Origin: an uncultured Oscillospiraceae bacterium | GTDB taxonomy: Bacteria > Bacillota > Clostridia > Oscillospirales > Oscillospiraceae | Reading direction: 5' to 3' | DNA: 5,982 nucleotides | Assembly (NCBI GenBank): GCA_934589225.1 | Contig: CAKTNS010000073.1 | Location: forward strand, 1 to 5,982 | Shown: in pieces, positions 1 through 5,289 of the stretch | How positions within the stretch are numbered: the first letter of the stretch is position 1 | Layout of the letters: every line of letters begins with the position of its first letter | Made by a program: the position numbers and the translations under genes | Notes under the pieces: model-generated | Databases searched by the model: none | The model's input: the letters and a program-made list of their open reading frames with translations, nothing else | What the model was told of the DNA's origin: nothing

Positions 1-19
1 GATGTCGCTATTTAGCAAA

Positions 20-73
20 TAAAAAAATGACGAATGTTCTTTGACAGCTAAATGCTGTAAGAACATTCGTCAT
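20..73 (-). terminator. Intrinsic terminator-like hairpin, left edge of structured region
   Basis: A 15-bp perfect stem (27-41 with 59-73) is capped by a second 5-bp stem (44-48 with 54-58) and a 5-nt loop. On the minus strand the hairpin is followed by seven T residues (21-27) and more A/T. This is the layout of a rho-independent terminator for transcription coming from the recombinase. The 3' part of the right arm (61-69) can alternatively pair with 212-220, so hairpin formation may compete with a long-range stem. The structure is seen directly; termination is inferred. Confidence 0.75.
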
Positions 74-209
74 GGTCCGAGTGACAGGATTCGAACCCAT
101 CTAAATGCCAAATGCCGGTGGCGTTTGGCGGCCACCAGTTCAAAAACTGGTGGCAACAATCCGGTTTTGCCGTGCAAAACCGGCCATCGAATCCTGTCAC
201 TCGGACCAT
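72..209. repeat. Cloverleaf palindrome: 23-bp inverted repeat with tRNA-3'-end-like arms enclosing three hairpins
   Basis: The arms 72-94 and 187-209 are perfect reverse complements. Each strand carries CCGAGTG near its 5' end and CACTCGG-A-CCA at its 3' end, like a tRNA acceptor stem with discriminator base and CCA. On the minus strand the 3' arm continues as GGGTTCGAATCC, which resembles a tRNA T-loop, although its five-pair stem needs two G-U pairs. Between the arms lie three independent hairpins: 107-129 (one G-U pair), 131-154 and 161-183, each with a 10-bp stem and a loop of 3, 4 and 3 nt. The acceptor-to-acceptor length is about 128 nt, too long for a normal tRNA, and the central hairpin has no 7-nt anticodon loop. 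It could be a structured RNA, a DNA cruciform used by the mobile element, or a tRNA-derived remnant. The fold is certain; the function is unknown. Confidence 0.8.
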
Positions 210-212
210 ATC

Positions 213-253
213 GAGTGTTCATAACGGATTTGAGTTATGAACACTCATTTTTT
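213..253 (+). terminator. Intrinsic terminator-like hairpin, right edge of structured region
   Basis: A perfect 13-bp stem (213-225 with 234-246) with an 8-nt loop is followed on the plus strand by A and six T residues (248-253). It ends 5 nt from the recombinase stop codon. On the plus strand it would stop transcription running from the left towards the recombinase gene. On the minus strand it is the first structure in the recombinase 3' UTR but lacks a T tract. Its left arm can instead pair with 61-69. Confidence 0.75.
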
Positions 254-258
254 ATACT

Positions 259-1953
259 TTAGGCCGTGTAAAACGCCTGTTCCACGCCCTGGCGGATGTG
301 TTCCTGGTAAATGGGGCTTTGAGATACCTCTGGGATGTCCAGGTAGCCTACGAAGCGGTAGCAAATCTCAATTCGCTGGGTGCGGTTTCGGCCTGTCCCT
401 TCCGTTTCGTGGACGATGATTTTCTCCACAAGTTCTGAAAGCAGCGGGGCTGTCAGGGTACCCATTTCCAGAAATTTCCGAACGGCTCTTAAGAAACGCT
501 GCTGGTCCTGTTCTGCACTGTCCGCTTCCGCCAACTGCTGGCGGAGGCGGGCTGTTTTGGTTTTCAGGTCCATGCGTTCCACCTCGTACTTGTGGGAAAG
601 CTGCAAGAACCATTCATCCGTAACCTTGCCGCTGACGTTATCCTCATAGAGGCGTTCGTACAGGCGGGTCACATCCTCCATACGGCACAGGGCTTTTTGA
701 AGTTCCGCATTGGCATGGCTGCGCTCTTGCCGGTGGAACTGGCCGGTCTTTTGGGCCAAAAGCTCCGCAAAGGCTTCTTCATCGCTCACCAGGAGACTTG
801 CCATGCGACGGAATTCCAGCAGTAGCACCTGTTCCAGGGAGTCTGCCCGGACGTAGTGCCGGGTCGGGCAAGTGCCTCGGTAATCCTTGGAATAATTGGA
901 ACAGCTAAAAAAACGGATATGATTGATGCTATTCACATGATACCACAGCTTGCAGCCGCAGTCTGCACAGTAGAGATAATCTGCCAGCAGATGCTTTGGG
1001 CCGTTTTCTGCCTTTGGCGGTCTGCGTTTTGTCTTTCCGATACGCTGCTGCACCTGCTCCCAGACCTCCCGCTCGATGATGGGTTCGTGGACATTTTTGA
1101 ACACTGCCCAGTTCTCTTCTGGATTCGGAATGCGGGCCTTGTTCTTGAAGGACTTGGAATAGGTTTTGAAATTCACAATATCCCCACAGTACTCCTGCTG
1201 CCGCAGGATCTTTTCAACGGTAGACTTGCACCATTTGTACGGGTCGGGTTGAGATACTTTGCCGCCTCTGGGAAGTCCTTTTTCCCGCCAATAGGCCATG
1301 GGAATCAAGACTTTTCTAGCCTGTAAGATACCGGCAATGGTTTCGTTACCCTTGCCCTCCATCGCCATGGCGAAAATATCCCGCACCACAGCCGCCGCCT
1401 CCGGGTCAATGATCCACCGCTTCTTGTTCTCCGGGGATTTTTGATACCCATAGGGCGGCTGAGCCAGAGGCTCCCCGGCGTTGCCACGGAGGCGGTGGGA
1501 GCTTCTGACTTTCCGACTGATGTCACGGGCGTACATTTCGTTCATGACATTGCGGAAAGGGGCTAGTTCATTTTCTCCGTCGTCACTGTCCACACAGTCA
1601 TTGATGGCGATAAAGCGGATGCTGTGATCCGGGAAATAGCTATCCGTGTAGTAGCCCACTTGCAGATAGTCACGGCCTAACCGGGACATATCCTTGACAA
1701 TGACTGTGGAGACAAAGCCCATTTCAATGTCCTCCAGCAGATTTTGGAATCCCGGTCGATTGAAATTGGTACCGGTATAGCCATCGTCTACATAATAGCG
1801 TGGATTTTCAAGATGATTTTCCTTTGCGTACTTCTGCAATAATCTTTTTTGATTCATCACAGAGTTACTATCACCCTCCATGCCATCGTCCTGGGACAGA
1901 CGGCAATAGAGGGCGGTGATCCCCACTTGTTCTTTCTTCTTTTTCGACTGCAT
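259..1953 (-). CDS. Large serine recombinase (TnpX-like transposase/integrase)
   Basis: This 564-residue protein catalyses site-specific excision and insertion of a mobile element through a serine-DNA intermediate. The N-terminal resolvase domain (about 10-155) shows the YCRLSQDD motif with the probable catalytic Ser20, GYTGTNFNRPGF, and the conserved arginines in KDMSRLGRDY (91 and 94). A recombinase domain follows (about 160-300), then a zinc ribbon with Cys329, Cys332, Cys351 and Cys362, a charged coiled-coil stretch (about 410-480), and a C-terminal region resembling DUF4368 (about 490-560). Length and domain order are normal for the family and no break is seen. The start is supported by AAGGAG at 1960-1967, 6 nt before ATG. 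tnpV lies 173 nt upstream with a terminator between, so the gene probably has its own promoter, which I could not identify. The closest named relative is TnpX of Tn4451. Confidence 0.95.
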   Translation of the reverse strand: MQSKKKKEQVGITALYCRLSQDDGMEGDSNSVMNQKRLLQKYAKENHLENPRYYVDDGYTGTNFNRPGFQNLLEDIEMGFVSTVIVKDMSRLGRDYLQVGYYTDSYFPDHSIRFIAINDCVDSDDGENELAPFRNVMNEMYARDISRKVRSSHRLRGNAGEPLAQPPYGYQKSPENKKRWIIDPEAAAVVRDIFAMAMEGKGNETIAGILQARKVLIPMAYWREKGLPRGGKVSQPDPYKWCKSTVEKILRQQEYCGDIVNFKTYSKSFKNKARIPNPEENWAVFKNVHEPIIEREVWEQVQQRIGKTKRRPPKAENGPKHLLADYLYCADCGCKLWYHVNSINHIRFFSCSNYSKDYRGTCPTRHYVRADSLEQVLLLEFRRMASLLVSDEEAFAELLAQKTGQFHRQERSHANAELQKALCRMEDVTRLYERLYEDNVSGKVTDEWFLQLSHKYEVERMDLKTKTARLRQQLAEADSAEQDQQRFLRAVRKFLEMGTLTAPLLSELVEKIIVHETEGTGRNRTQRIEICYRFVGYLDIPEVSQSPIYQEHIRQGVEQAFYTA

Positions 1954-2055
1954 TTAATACTCCTTTCCTTAAAATATTTTCCCCCTCACTTAAGTAGCCA
2001 TCGAGGCGGGCCGTTTTTTAATGTGAATTCTGAAAATAAATTATTTTTGTGAGAA

Positions 2056-2114
2056 GTGACAAAAACCGCCACGGTGCAACTGACAGAATCAGTACGCACC
2101 ATGGCGGTTTTCAC
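2056..2114 (-). terminator. Intrinsic terminator after tnpV
   Basis: An imperfect inverted repeat: 2062-2071 pairs with 2102-2111 (10 bp), then one C-A mismatch, then 2073-2077 with 2096-2100 (5 bp), with an inner 5-bp stem (2079-2083 with 2089-2093). On the minus strand the GC-rich stem runs into a tract of five T residues (2061-2065). It starts about 13 nt after the tnpV stop codon and would end the tnpV transcript, leaving the recombinase to readthrough or its own promoter. A matching T run on the other side makes it possibly bidirectional. Confidence 0.75.
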
Positions 2115-2126
2115 GATTTACTTTTT

Positions 2127-2471
2127 CTAGGCATAGATGAGATCGTTCAAGACGATTTCATCTGCCCGATTCCGAATGCTGTTCATCGGGGCAACCCATT
2201 CCATTTGATTCTCTGCTTTCAGTTGCTCGGTAATCCCATCCTGCTGTGCCAGCTGAGGAATAAGCTGCTGCTCCATTTCCTGCACCTGACGGTCAATTTC
2301 TTCCAGGTGGGAATTCAGCGTGTTCTCCATAAGCATGATGGTATAAAGCGCCTCACGGTGTTTCCTTAAATAGTCGAAGCGCAGCATTCCCCAACGGCCT
2401 ACCTTGGGGCTTTCCGGTGCGGTCAGATTTGGGAGATAATAGTCCCCGACACGGGTATAGGTGATTTTCAT
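2127..2471 (-). CDS. tnpV: TnpV family transposon-encoded protein
   Basis: A 114-residue soluble protein with the hallmarks of the TnpV family: an N-terminal KITYTRVGDYYLPNLT strand region, YLRKHREALY at 34-43, a helical charged middle (about 45-85), and the conserved C-terminal stretch MEWVAPMNSIRNRADEIVL (90-108). In Tn4451 the gene lies beside tnpX, as here beside the recombinase. The biochemical role is not firmly established; a small accessory DNA-binding or excisionase-like role has been suggested for relatives. The ATG at 2471 was chosen because AGGAGGG (2478-2484) sits 6 nt upstream. The frame is open further upstream to an ATG at 2549, but that start has no good ribosome site and the added residues do not look like the family. 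Confidence 0.92.
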   Translation of the reverse strand: MKITYTRVGDYYLPNLTAPESPKVGRWGMLRFDYLRKHREALYTIMLMENTLNSHLEEIDRQVQEMEQQLIPQLAQQDGITEQLKAENQMEWVAPMNSIRNRADEIVLNDLIYA

Positions 2472-2508
2472 ATGTATCCCTCCTGTTTGGTTTTCAGATG
2501 GTACACAT

Positions 2509-2537
2509 ATTATAAGCCTGCATCCTACCTCTCGCAA
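2509..2537 (-). promoter_or_regulatory. Second sigma-A-type promoter, directly upstream of tnpV
   Basis: On the minus strand TTGCGA (2532-2537) is followed after exactly 17 nt by a perfect TATAAT (2509-2514). Transcription would start near 2502, about 30 nt before the tnpV ATG and just ahead of its ribosome site. This would let tnpV be expressed independently of the attenuator further upstream. The -35 matches consensus at four of six positions. Activity is inferred. Confidence 0.55.
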
Positions 2538-2588
2538 ATGTACCGCCATCTTGCTGCCCTATTCCAATGTCGTTCCTACCCCGGGATC

Positions 2589-2690
2589 TCACCGGAGCGT
2601 TGCCTCGCTCTTATCCTCGCAGAGTCGTATCCCATTTTCTGTCAGGTGTTCACTTGTCAAGCTGCATGGCTTCACACCACCAATATTCAT
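2589..2690 (-). CDS. Small ORF of 33 codons between attenuator and tnpV, function unknown
   Basis: An ATG at 2690, 14 nt past the T-rich tract of the leader terminator, opens a 33-codon frame starting MNIGGVKPCS and ending KSEATLR before TGA. The sequence is hydrophilic with two cysteines and no membrane segment. The ribosome site is weak (TTGAGAAA before the ATG). It is the first frame that would be translated if transcription passed the leader terminator. It might be a regulatory leader peptide, a remnant of a lost gene, or chance. I do not recognise it. Confidence 0.35.
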   Translation of the reverse strand: MNIGGVKPCSLTSEHLTENGIRLCEDKSEATLR

Positions 2691-2703
2691 TTTCTCAATT
2701 TCT

Positions 2704-2781
2704 GGCAAAACAAAAGCACCGCAAGATGCCAACCACACAGGCAGAATTTCTTCTGTCTGAAGGTAAGCCTCTTACGGTGCT
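2704..2781 (-). terminator. Leader terminator hairpin (candidate attenuator)
   Basis: Minus-strand arm 2770-2781 (AGCACCGTAAGA) pairs with 2715-2726 (TCTTGCGGTGCT), 12 bp with one G-U pair. Inside it are a GCTTACC/GGTTGGC stem with one mismatch and a 9-bp apical stem, giving one long hairpin of about 67 nt. A T-rich tract (TTTGTTTTG) follows. The 3' arm segment TTGCGGTG (2717-2724) is also perfectly complementary to CACCGCAA at 2847-2854 earlier in the same transcript, which could form an antiterminator. The pairing is seen directly; conditional termination is inferred. Confidence 0.75.
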
Positions 2782-2790
2782 AGGGCAGTC

Positions 2791-2808
2791 TCAATGATAA
2801 ACCATCAT
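2791..2808 (-). CDS. Possible five-codon leader peptide (MMVYH)
   Basis: ATG ATG GTT TAT CAT TGA, with GGAG 4 nt upstream of the first ATG. The mini-frame lies between the candidate antiterminator arm (2847-2854) and the terminator hairpin (2715-2781). Its coding sequence itself forms a 7-bp hairpin (CAATGAT with ATCATTG). Position and ribosome site fit a leader whose translation controls the downstream terminator, as in leaders of genes induced by ribosome-targeting drugs. So short a frame could be chance. Confidence 0.35.
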   Translation of the reverse strand: MMVYH

Positions 2809-2846
2809 TGGCTCCGCATACGCGAATCGAGAACACAAATATTCAA

Positions 2847-2854
2847 TTGCGGTG
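2847..2854 (-). promoter_or_regulatory. Candidate antiterminator arm in the leader
   Basis: CACCGCAA on the minus strand is an exact complement of TTGCGGTG in the 3' arm of the leader terminator (2717-2724), and nearly repeats that terminator's own 5' arm (CACCGTAA). Pairing would break the base of the terminator hairpin. It lies about 10 nt after the expected transcript start and before the mini-frame at 2791-2808. Confidence 0.5.
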
Positions 2855-2869
2855 TATCAACCTGCTTGC

Positions 2870-2898
2870 ATTATAGAATATATGTTCGTAAATGTCAA
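2870..2898 (-). promoter_or_regulatory. Consensus sigma-A promoter at the right end of the mobile segment
   Basis: On the minus strand TTGACA (2893-2898) and TATAAT (2870-2875) are separated by exactly 17 nt: a perfect match to the housekeeping consensus. The start would be near 2863, giving a leader of about 390 nt before tnpV. The -35 box begins 7 nt after the rhaD stop codon, so this promoter belongs to the element side and not to the sugar operon. Confidence 0.85.
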
Positions 2899-2905
2899 GA
2901 CTTTT

Positions 2906-3718
2906 TTATTCAAGATACCCGTCCCTTGCCTTGACCCCAAATCTTTGCTCTAGCAGGTGCATCTGCGCATCAGTGATGGTATTGACCCGGGGCAGATGGG
3001 CGATCTTCATGTAGATTTCCGCCGCTTTTTCGGCGGTTTCAATCAGGCCGAAGGTCTCGTCCAGGTCTTTGCCTGCGCCGTAGATGCCATGCTGGGCCCA
3101 GACCACCAGGCGGGCCGTCTGCATTTTTTCGGCGGTGGCCAGACCGATTTCATTGGTGCCGCAGAGCATCCAGGGCAGGACGTTGACACCGTCGGGGAAC
3201 ACCACGATGCACTCGGTACACATCTGCCAGAGGGTGCGGGTGAAGGCTTTTTCATCCAAGCTGTGGACATAGGTCATGGCCAGCAGATTCGCCGGGTGAC
3301 AGTGCATGACCACACGGTTCCGGGGATCGACCTTCAAACGCTTGGCGTGGCTCATCATGTGGGCGGGAAACTCGGAGGTAAACCGGCCGCCGTCGGCAAA
3401 GCCCCAAAGGAGTTCGGCAGTTTCGCCGTTCTTGGTCAGGTGTACCAGGCCCAAATTGACCTCCGGGGCGTACTGGACGTTCTTAAAATACTTGCCGGTG
3501 CCGGTAACCAGGAAGTATTTCCCGTCCAGGGTGGGGGCAGTGAAGCCCGTATCCATGGTGCGGATGACGTTTTTTACGTCTAAGTATTGGCAGACCTGGG
3601 CCTCCTCCAGCAGCAAACTCACGTTGCCGCCGTTGCGCTCATCCCAGCCGTGGGCATACATATTGGTGGTGGTGCGAATCATCTCCACCATCCAGGGTGC
3701 GGTTAAAATATCTTTCAT
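2906..3718 (-). CDS. rhaD: Rhamnulose-1-phosphate aldolase
   Basis: A 270-residue class II (zinc-dependent) aldolase that cleaves L-rhamnulose-1-phosphate to dihydroxyacetone phosphate and L-lactaldehyde in the cytoplasm. It aligns by eye with E. coli RhaD (274 residues) over its length: GWDERNGGN at 24-32, the phosphate-binding VTGTGK at 71-76, the catalytic Glu in TSEFPAH (116), zinc ligands His139 and His141 in MHCHPANL and His210 in WAQHGIYG, then DETFGLIETAEK. The ATG at 3718 is set by AAAGGAG about 9 nt upstream; the frame is open further but the added residues are not RhaD-like. The isomerase stop codon lies 14 nt upstream and overlaps this ribosome site (TAAAGGAG), so the two genes are probably translationally coupled. 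The gene ends GYLE, with no terminator before the next promoter. Confidence 0.95.
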   Translation of the reverse strand: MKDILTAPWMVEMIRTTTNMYAHGWDERNGGNVSLLLEEAQVCQYLDVKNVIRTMDTGFTAPTLDGKYFLVTGTGKYFKNVQYAPEVNLGLVHLTKNGETAELLWGFADGGRFTSEFPAHMMSHAKRLKVDPRNRVVMHCHPANLLAMTYVHSLDEKAFTRTLWQMCTECIVVFPDGVNVLPWMLCGTNEIGLATAEKMQTARLVVWAQHGIYGAGKDLDETFGLIETAEKAAEIYMKIAHLPRVNTITDAQMHLLEQRFGVKARDGYLE

Positions 3719-3732
3719 TGCTTGTTTCTCCT

Positions 3733-5154
3733 TTACCGGGTAATAACATCTACAGGAACATTGAAAATCTTCGCAACCTTCAGAATGGTGCCGATATGGC
3801 GGCCCACAGCAGCGGCCATGTGGTGGGTGGGGCCGGCCTCGCTCCAACGGTTTACAAATTCTCTGGCTCCGCAGGTGAAGCGGGTGCGCATATTGGTATC
3901 TCCGAAAGTAAAAATGGGGCCTTCTTCGTTGACACCCTCGGCAACTACGAACTTGAAATGGCCGTCTTTGTCCTGGGTAATGGCCAGATACGTTACCGGG
4001 CCAACAGGCGGATAGAACTGGGTCAGGTACCCGCCGCCGGTCTTGCCGTGGAACACCGGGACGATCTTCATGGTGGGCTTTCTGGCCTGGGAGATGTCCG
4101 CATCTCCGGAACCGGAGTGGCCGATGATGCAGATGTCCTCATCAAAGTCGATGGAGTACATTTCACTGAGCTGCCCCGTGCCGGAAATGGTTTTGAGAAT
4201 GCTCATGGCCATGGCGACCTTGATGTCCCCCTCCACGGCGCAGGCCGTGCCCTGCTTGATGAGCATGGAGAAGGCGGGGATCAGCATGGAGTCCAGCTTG
4301 CCTGCAACGCCCTGGGCAAAGCCGTCGTAGTGGGAAGCCACAAAGGCAATTTGTTCGTCTTTCACCCACTGTTCAAAGGCCACCACATACTTTGCCATAT
4401 CCCAGACGGTTTCCACCGTGGCACCGCCCTCAATGTCAAAGGTGTTCAGAATATCCTCGGCCTTGGCCCGGATGGCTGCTTCGTCCGTGATATGGTCGGC
4501 AATGGCCCACATCTTTTCCCAGTCGAACTGCTTGGTGTACAGCCACATCCGGTGGTAGAGGTTGGTTTCGTCAATGTACAAATCCATCATACCGGGGTAG
4601 GGGCGGCCGATTTGCGCCAGGTTCGTATCCCGGAACCGGCGGCGGACCTGGGCAGCTTTGCACCAGTCCTCAATTTCCGCCTGGGCGGCATTGTCCCCGC
4701 CCTCTACCACGCCGGTGATCACCGCATGGCGTTTTCCGGCCCGCTCCAGGTCGGCCACCATTTCCCCCACGGCGCCGCAAGCGTACAGTTCGCCCAGCCA
4801 GGTGGGGGTATCCGTGTGGGCATAGTCCGGGGCTTTCTTCTTCTGCAGATTGACCAGCACCACCGGCACATCCAGATCCCGGACGGCGGGGAGCATATTG
4901 TAGGAGGTGGCGTAGGTCAGAAGCTGCATAATGACCAAGTCCACATCCGTTGCCCGGAACCGGTCTCCAACCGCGGCAGCCTGCTCCTTGGTTGTTACAA
5001 GGCCGCCATCGATCAGCACCACAGAATCGGGAATACGCTTCTTGAAGTCGGCATACTGGCTTTCAAATTCCGGCACCAGTTCCGGAAACTGAGGGAGATA
5101 GGCCCCCAAGGCAATGGCGAATACACCGATGCGGGCTTTGGTTTTTACAAGCAT
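3733..5154 (-). CDS. Sugar isomerase of the L-arabinose/L-fucose isomerase fold, probably acting on L-rhamnose
   Basis: A 473-residue cytoplasmic aldose-ketose isomerase. By-eye alignment with AraA places the metal-binding residues at Glu331 (LSEMYSIDF), Asp351 or nearby (GHSGSGDADI, where AraA has Glu), His369 (VFHGKTGGG) and His444/445 (GPTHHM); AVEGDIKVA at 306-314 matches AraA's GEGDWKTA. The N-terminal Rossmann-like part (1-150) and length suit the family. It is not similar to classical RhaA. Lying between a rhamnulokinase gene and rhaD, it most likely converts L-rhamnose to L-rhamnulose, but the sequence alone does not exclude another deoxy-sugar or arabinose. The start is supported by AAAGGAGG at 5162-5169, 7 nt from ATG. 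A second AGGAGG-like site at about 5184-5190 has no start codon. Confidence 0.85.
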   Translation of the reverse strand: MLVKTKARIGVFAIALGAYLPQFPELVPEFESQYADFKKRIPDSVVLIDGGLVTTKEQAAAVGDRFRATDVDLVIMQLLTYATSYNMLPAVRDLDVPVVLVNLQKKKAPDYAHTDTPTWLGELYACGAVGEMVADLERAGKRHAVITGVVEGGDNAAQAEIEDWCKAAQVRRRFRDTNLAQIGRPYPGMMDLYIDETNLYHRMWLYTKQFDWEKMWAIADHITDEAAIRAKAEDILNTFDIEGGATVETVWDMAKYVVAFEQWVKDEQIAFVASHYDGFAQGVAGKLDSMLIPAFSMLIKQGTACAVEGDIKVAMAMSILKTISGTGQLSEMYSIDFDEDICIIGHSGSGDADISQARKPTMKIVPVFHGKTGGGYLTQFYPPVGPVTYLAITQDKDGHFKFVVAEGVNEEGPIFTFGDTNMRTRFTCGAREFVNRWSEAGPTHHMAAAVGRHIGTILKVAKIFNVPVDVITR

Positions 5155-5161
5155 TGTTTGT

Positions 5162-5169
5162 CCTCCTTT
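5162..5169 (-). promoter_or_regulatory. Ribosome binding site of the isomerase gene
   Basis: AAAGGAGG on the minus strand, 7 nt before the ATG at 5154. It fixes the start. Because the palindromic cluster separates the gene from rhaB, translation starts afresh here and is not coupled to the kinase gene. Confidence 0.85.
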
Positions 5170-5217
5170 ATTTCGTACTTGGTTCCTCCTCTGGGGGAAC
5201 TGACGTGGGCAGCACGG

Positions 5218-5277
5218 CTGAGAGGGGCCCTCTCAGTCACGGCGTTTCCGCCGTGCCAGCTCTCCCATAGGGAGAGC
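5218..5277. repeat. Cluster of three palindromes between rhaB and the isomerase gene
   Basis: Three adjoining hairpins: 5218-5236 (9-bp arms around one base), 5238-5255 (7-bp arms, TTTC loop) and 5259-5277 (8-bp arms, ATA loop). All are GC-rich. The style (a GCTCTCCC/GGGAGAGC hairpin, a CACGGCG hairpin and a CTGAGAGGG palindrome in a row) resembles dispersed intergenic palindromic repeats of Oscillospiraceae-type genomes; that comparison is from general knowledge, not a search. There is no T tract, so it is a poor terminator, but it could attenuate or stabilise the operon mRNA. The whole rhaB-isomerase gap (5155-5289) holds only this and the ribosome site. Confidence 0.75.
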
Positions 5278-5289
5278 CAAGGGGTATTG

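Larger units (their letters stand above)
1..2905 (-). mobile_element. Probable small Tn4451/TnpX-like mobile element, boundaries not proven
   Basis: A TnpX-type large serine recombinase next to TnpV is the arrangement known from Tn4451-type mobilisable transposons. The segment sits directly after the rhaD stop codon, and its own promoter starts 7 nt from that stop, so the right end probably lies within a few bases of 2905. The left end is either close to the structured region at 20-73 or outside the window. I found no direct repeats that would fix the ends; elements of this recombinase class normally recombine at a dinucleotide core and leave none. No mobilisation gene or cargo is visible, so this may be a reduced element or one end of a larger one. 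Confidence 0.5.

Noticed and set aside
107..183. CRISPR-like or tandem repeat reading of the three hairpins
   Set aside because: The hairpins share size and shape but not sequence, and there is no spacer pattern.
74..204. Functional tRNA gene on either strand
   Set aside because: Acceptor-like and T-loop-like ends exist, but the span is about 130 nt, the stems are 10 bp with 3-4 nt loops, and no 7-nt anticodon loop can be formed.
41..262. Plus-strand ORF of 73 codons across the cloverleaf
   Set aside because: It runs straight through five hairpins and a terminator, lacks a ribosome site at its TTG start, and its amino acid pattern is just a translation of the palindromes.
856..1326. Plus-strand ORF of 156 codons opposite the recombinase
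   Set aside because: Antisense shadow of a conserved coding region with no family resemblance.
1954..2055. Promoter of the recombinase gene
   Set aside because: AT-rich stretches occur, but no -35/-10 pair with acceptable spacing and match could be found; the ACTTAAGT palindrome at 1988-1995 is too short to call a site.
2472..2549. N-terminal extension of TnpV to the ATG at 2549
   Set aside because: The ATG at 2471 has an excellent ribosome site, matches the family's N-terminus, and lies downstream of the promoter at 2509-2537 that would not include the longer start.
2461..2797. Plus-strand ORFs opposite the tnpV leader
   Set aside because: They overlap the attenuator hairpin and minus-strand promoters, and several overlapping frames are open at once, as expected by chance.
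2957..3583. Plus-strand ORF of 208 codons opposite rhaD
   Set aside because: It is the antisense shadow of a strongly conserved aldolase gene and has no recognisable domain or ribosome site.
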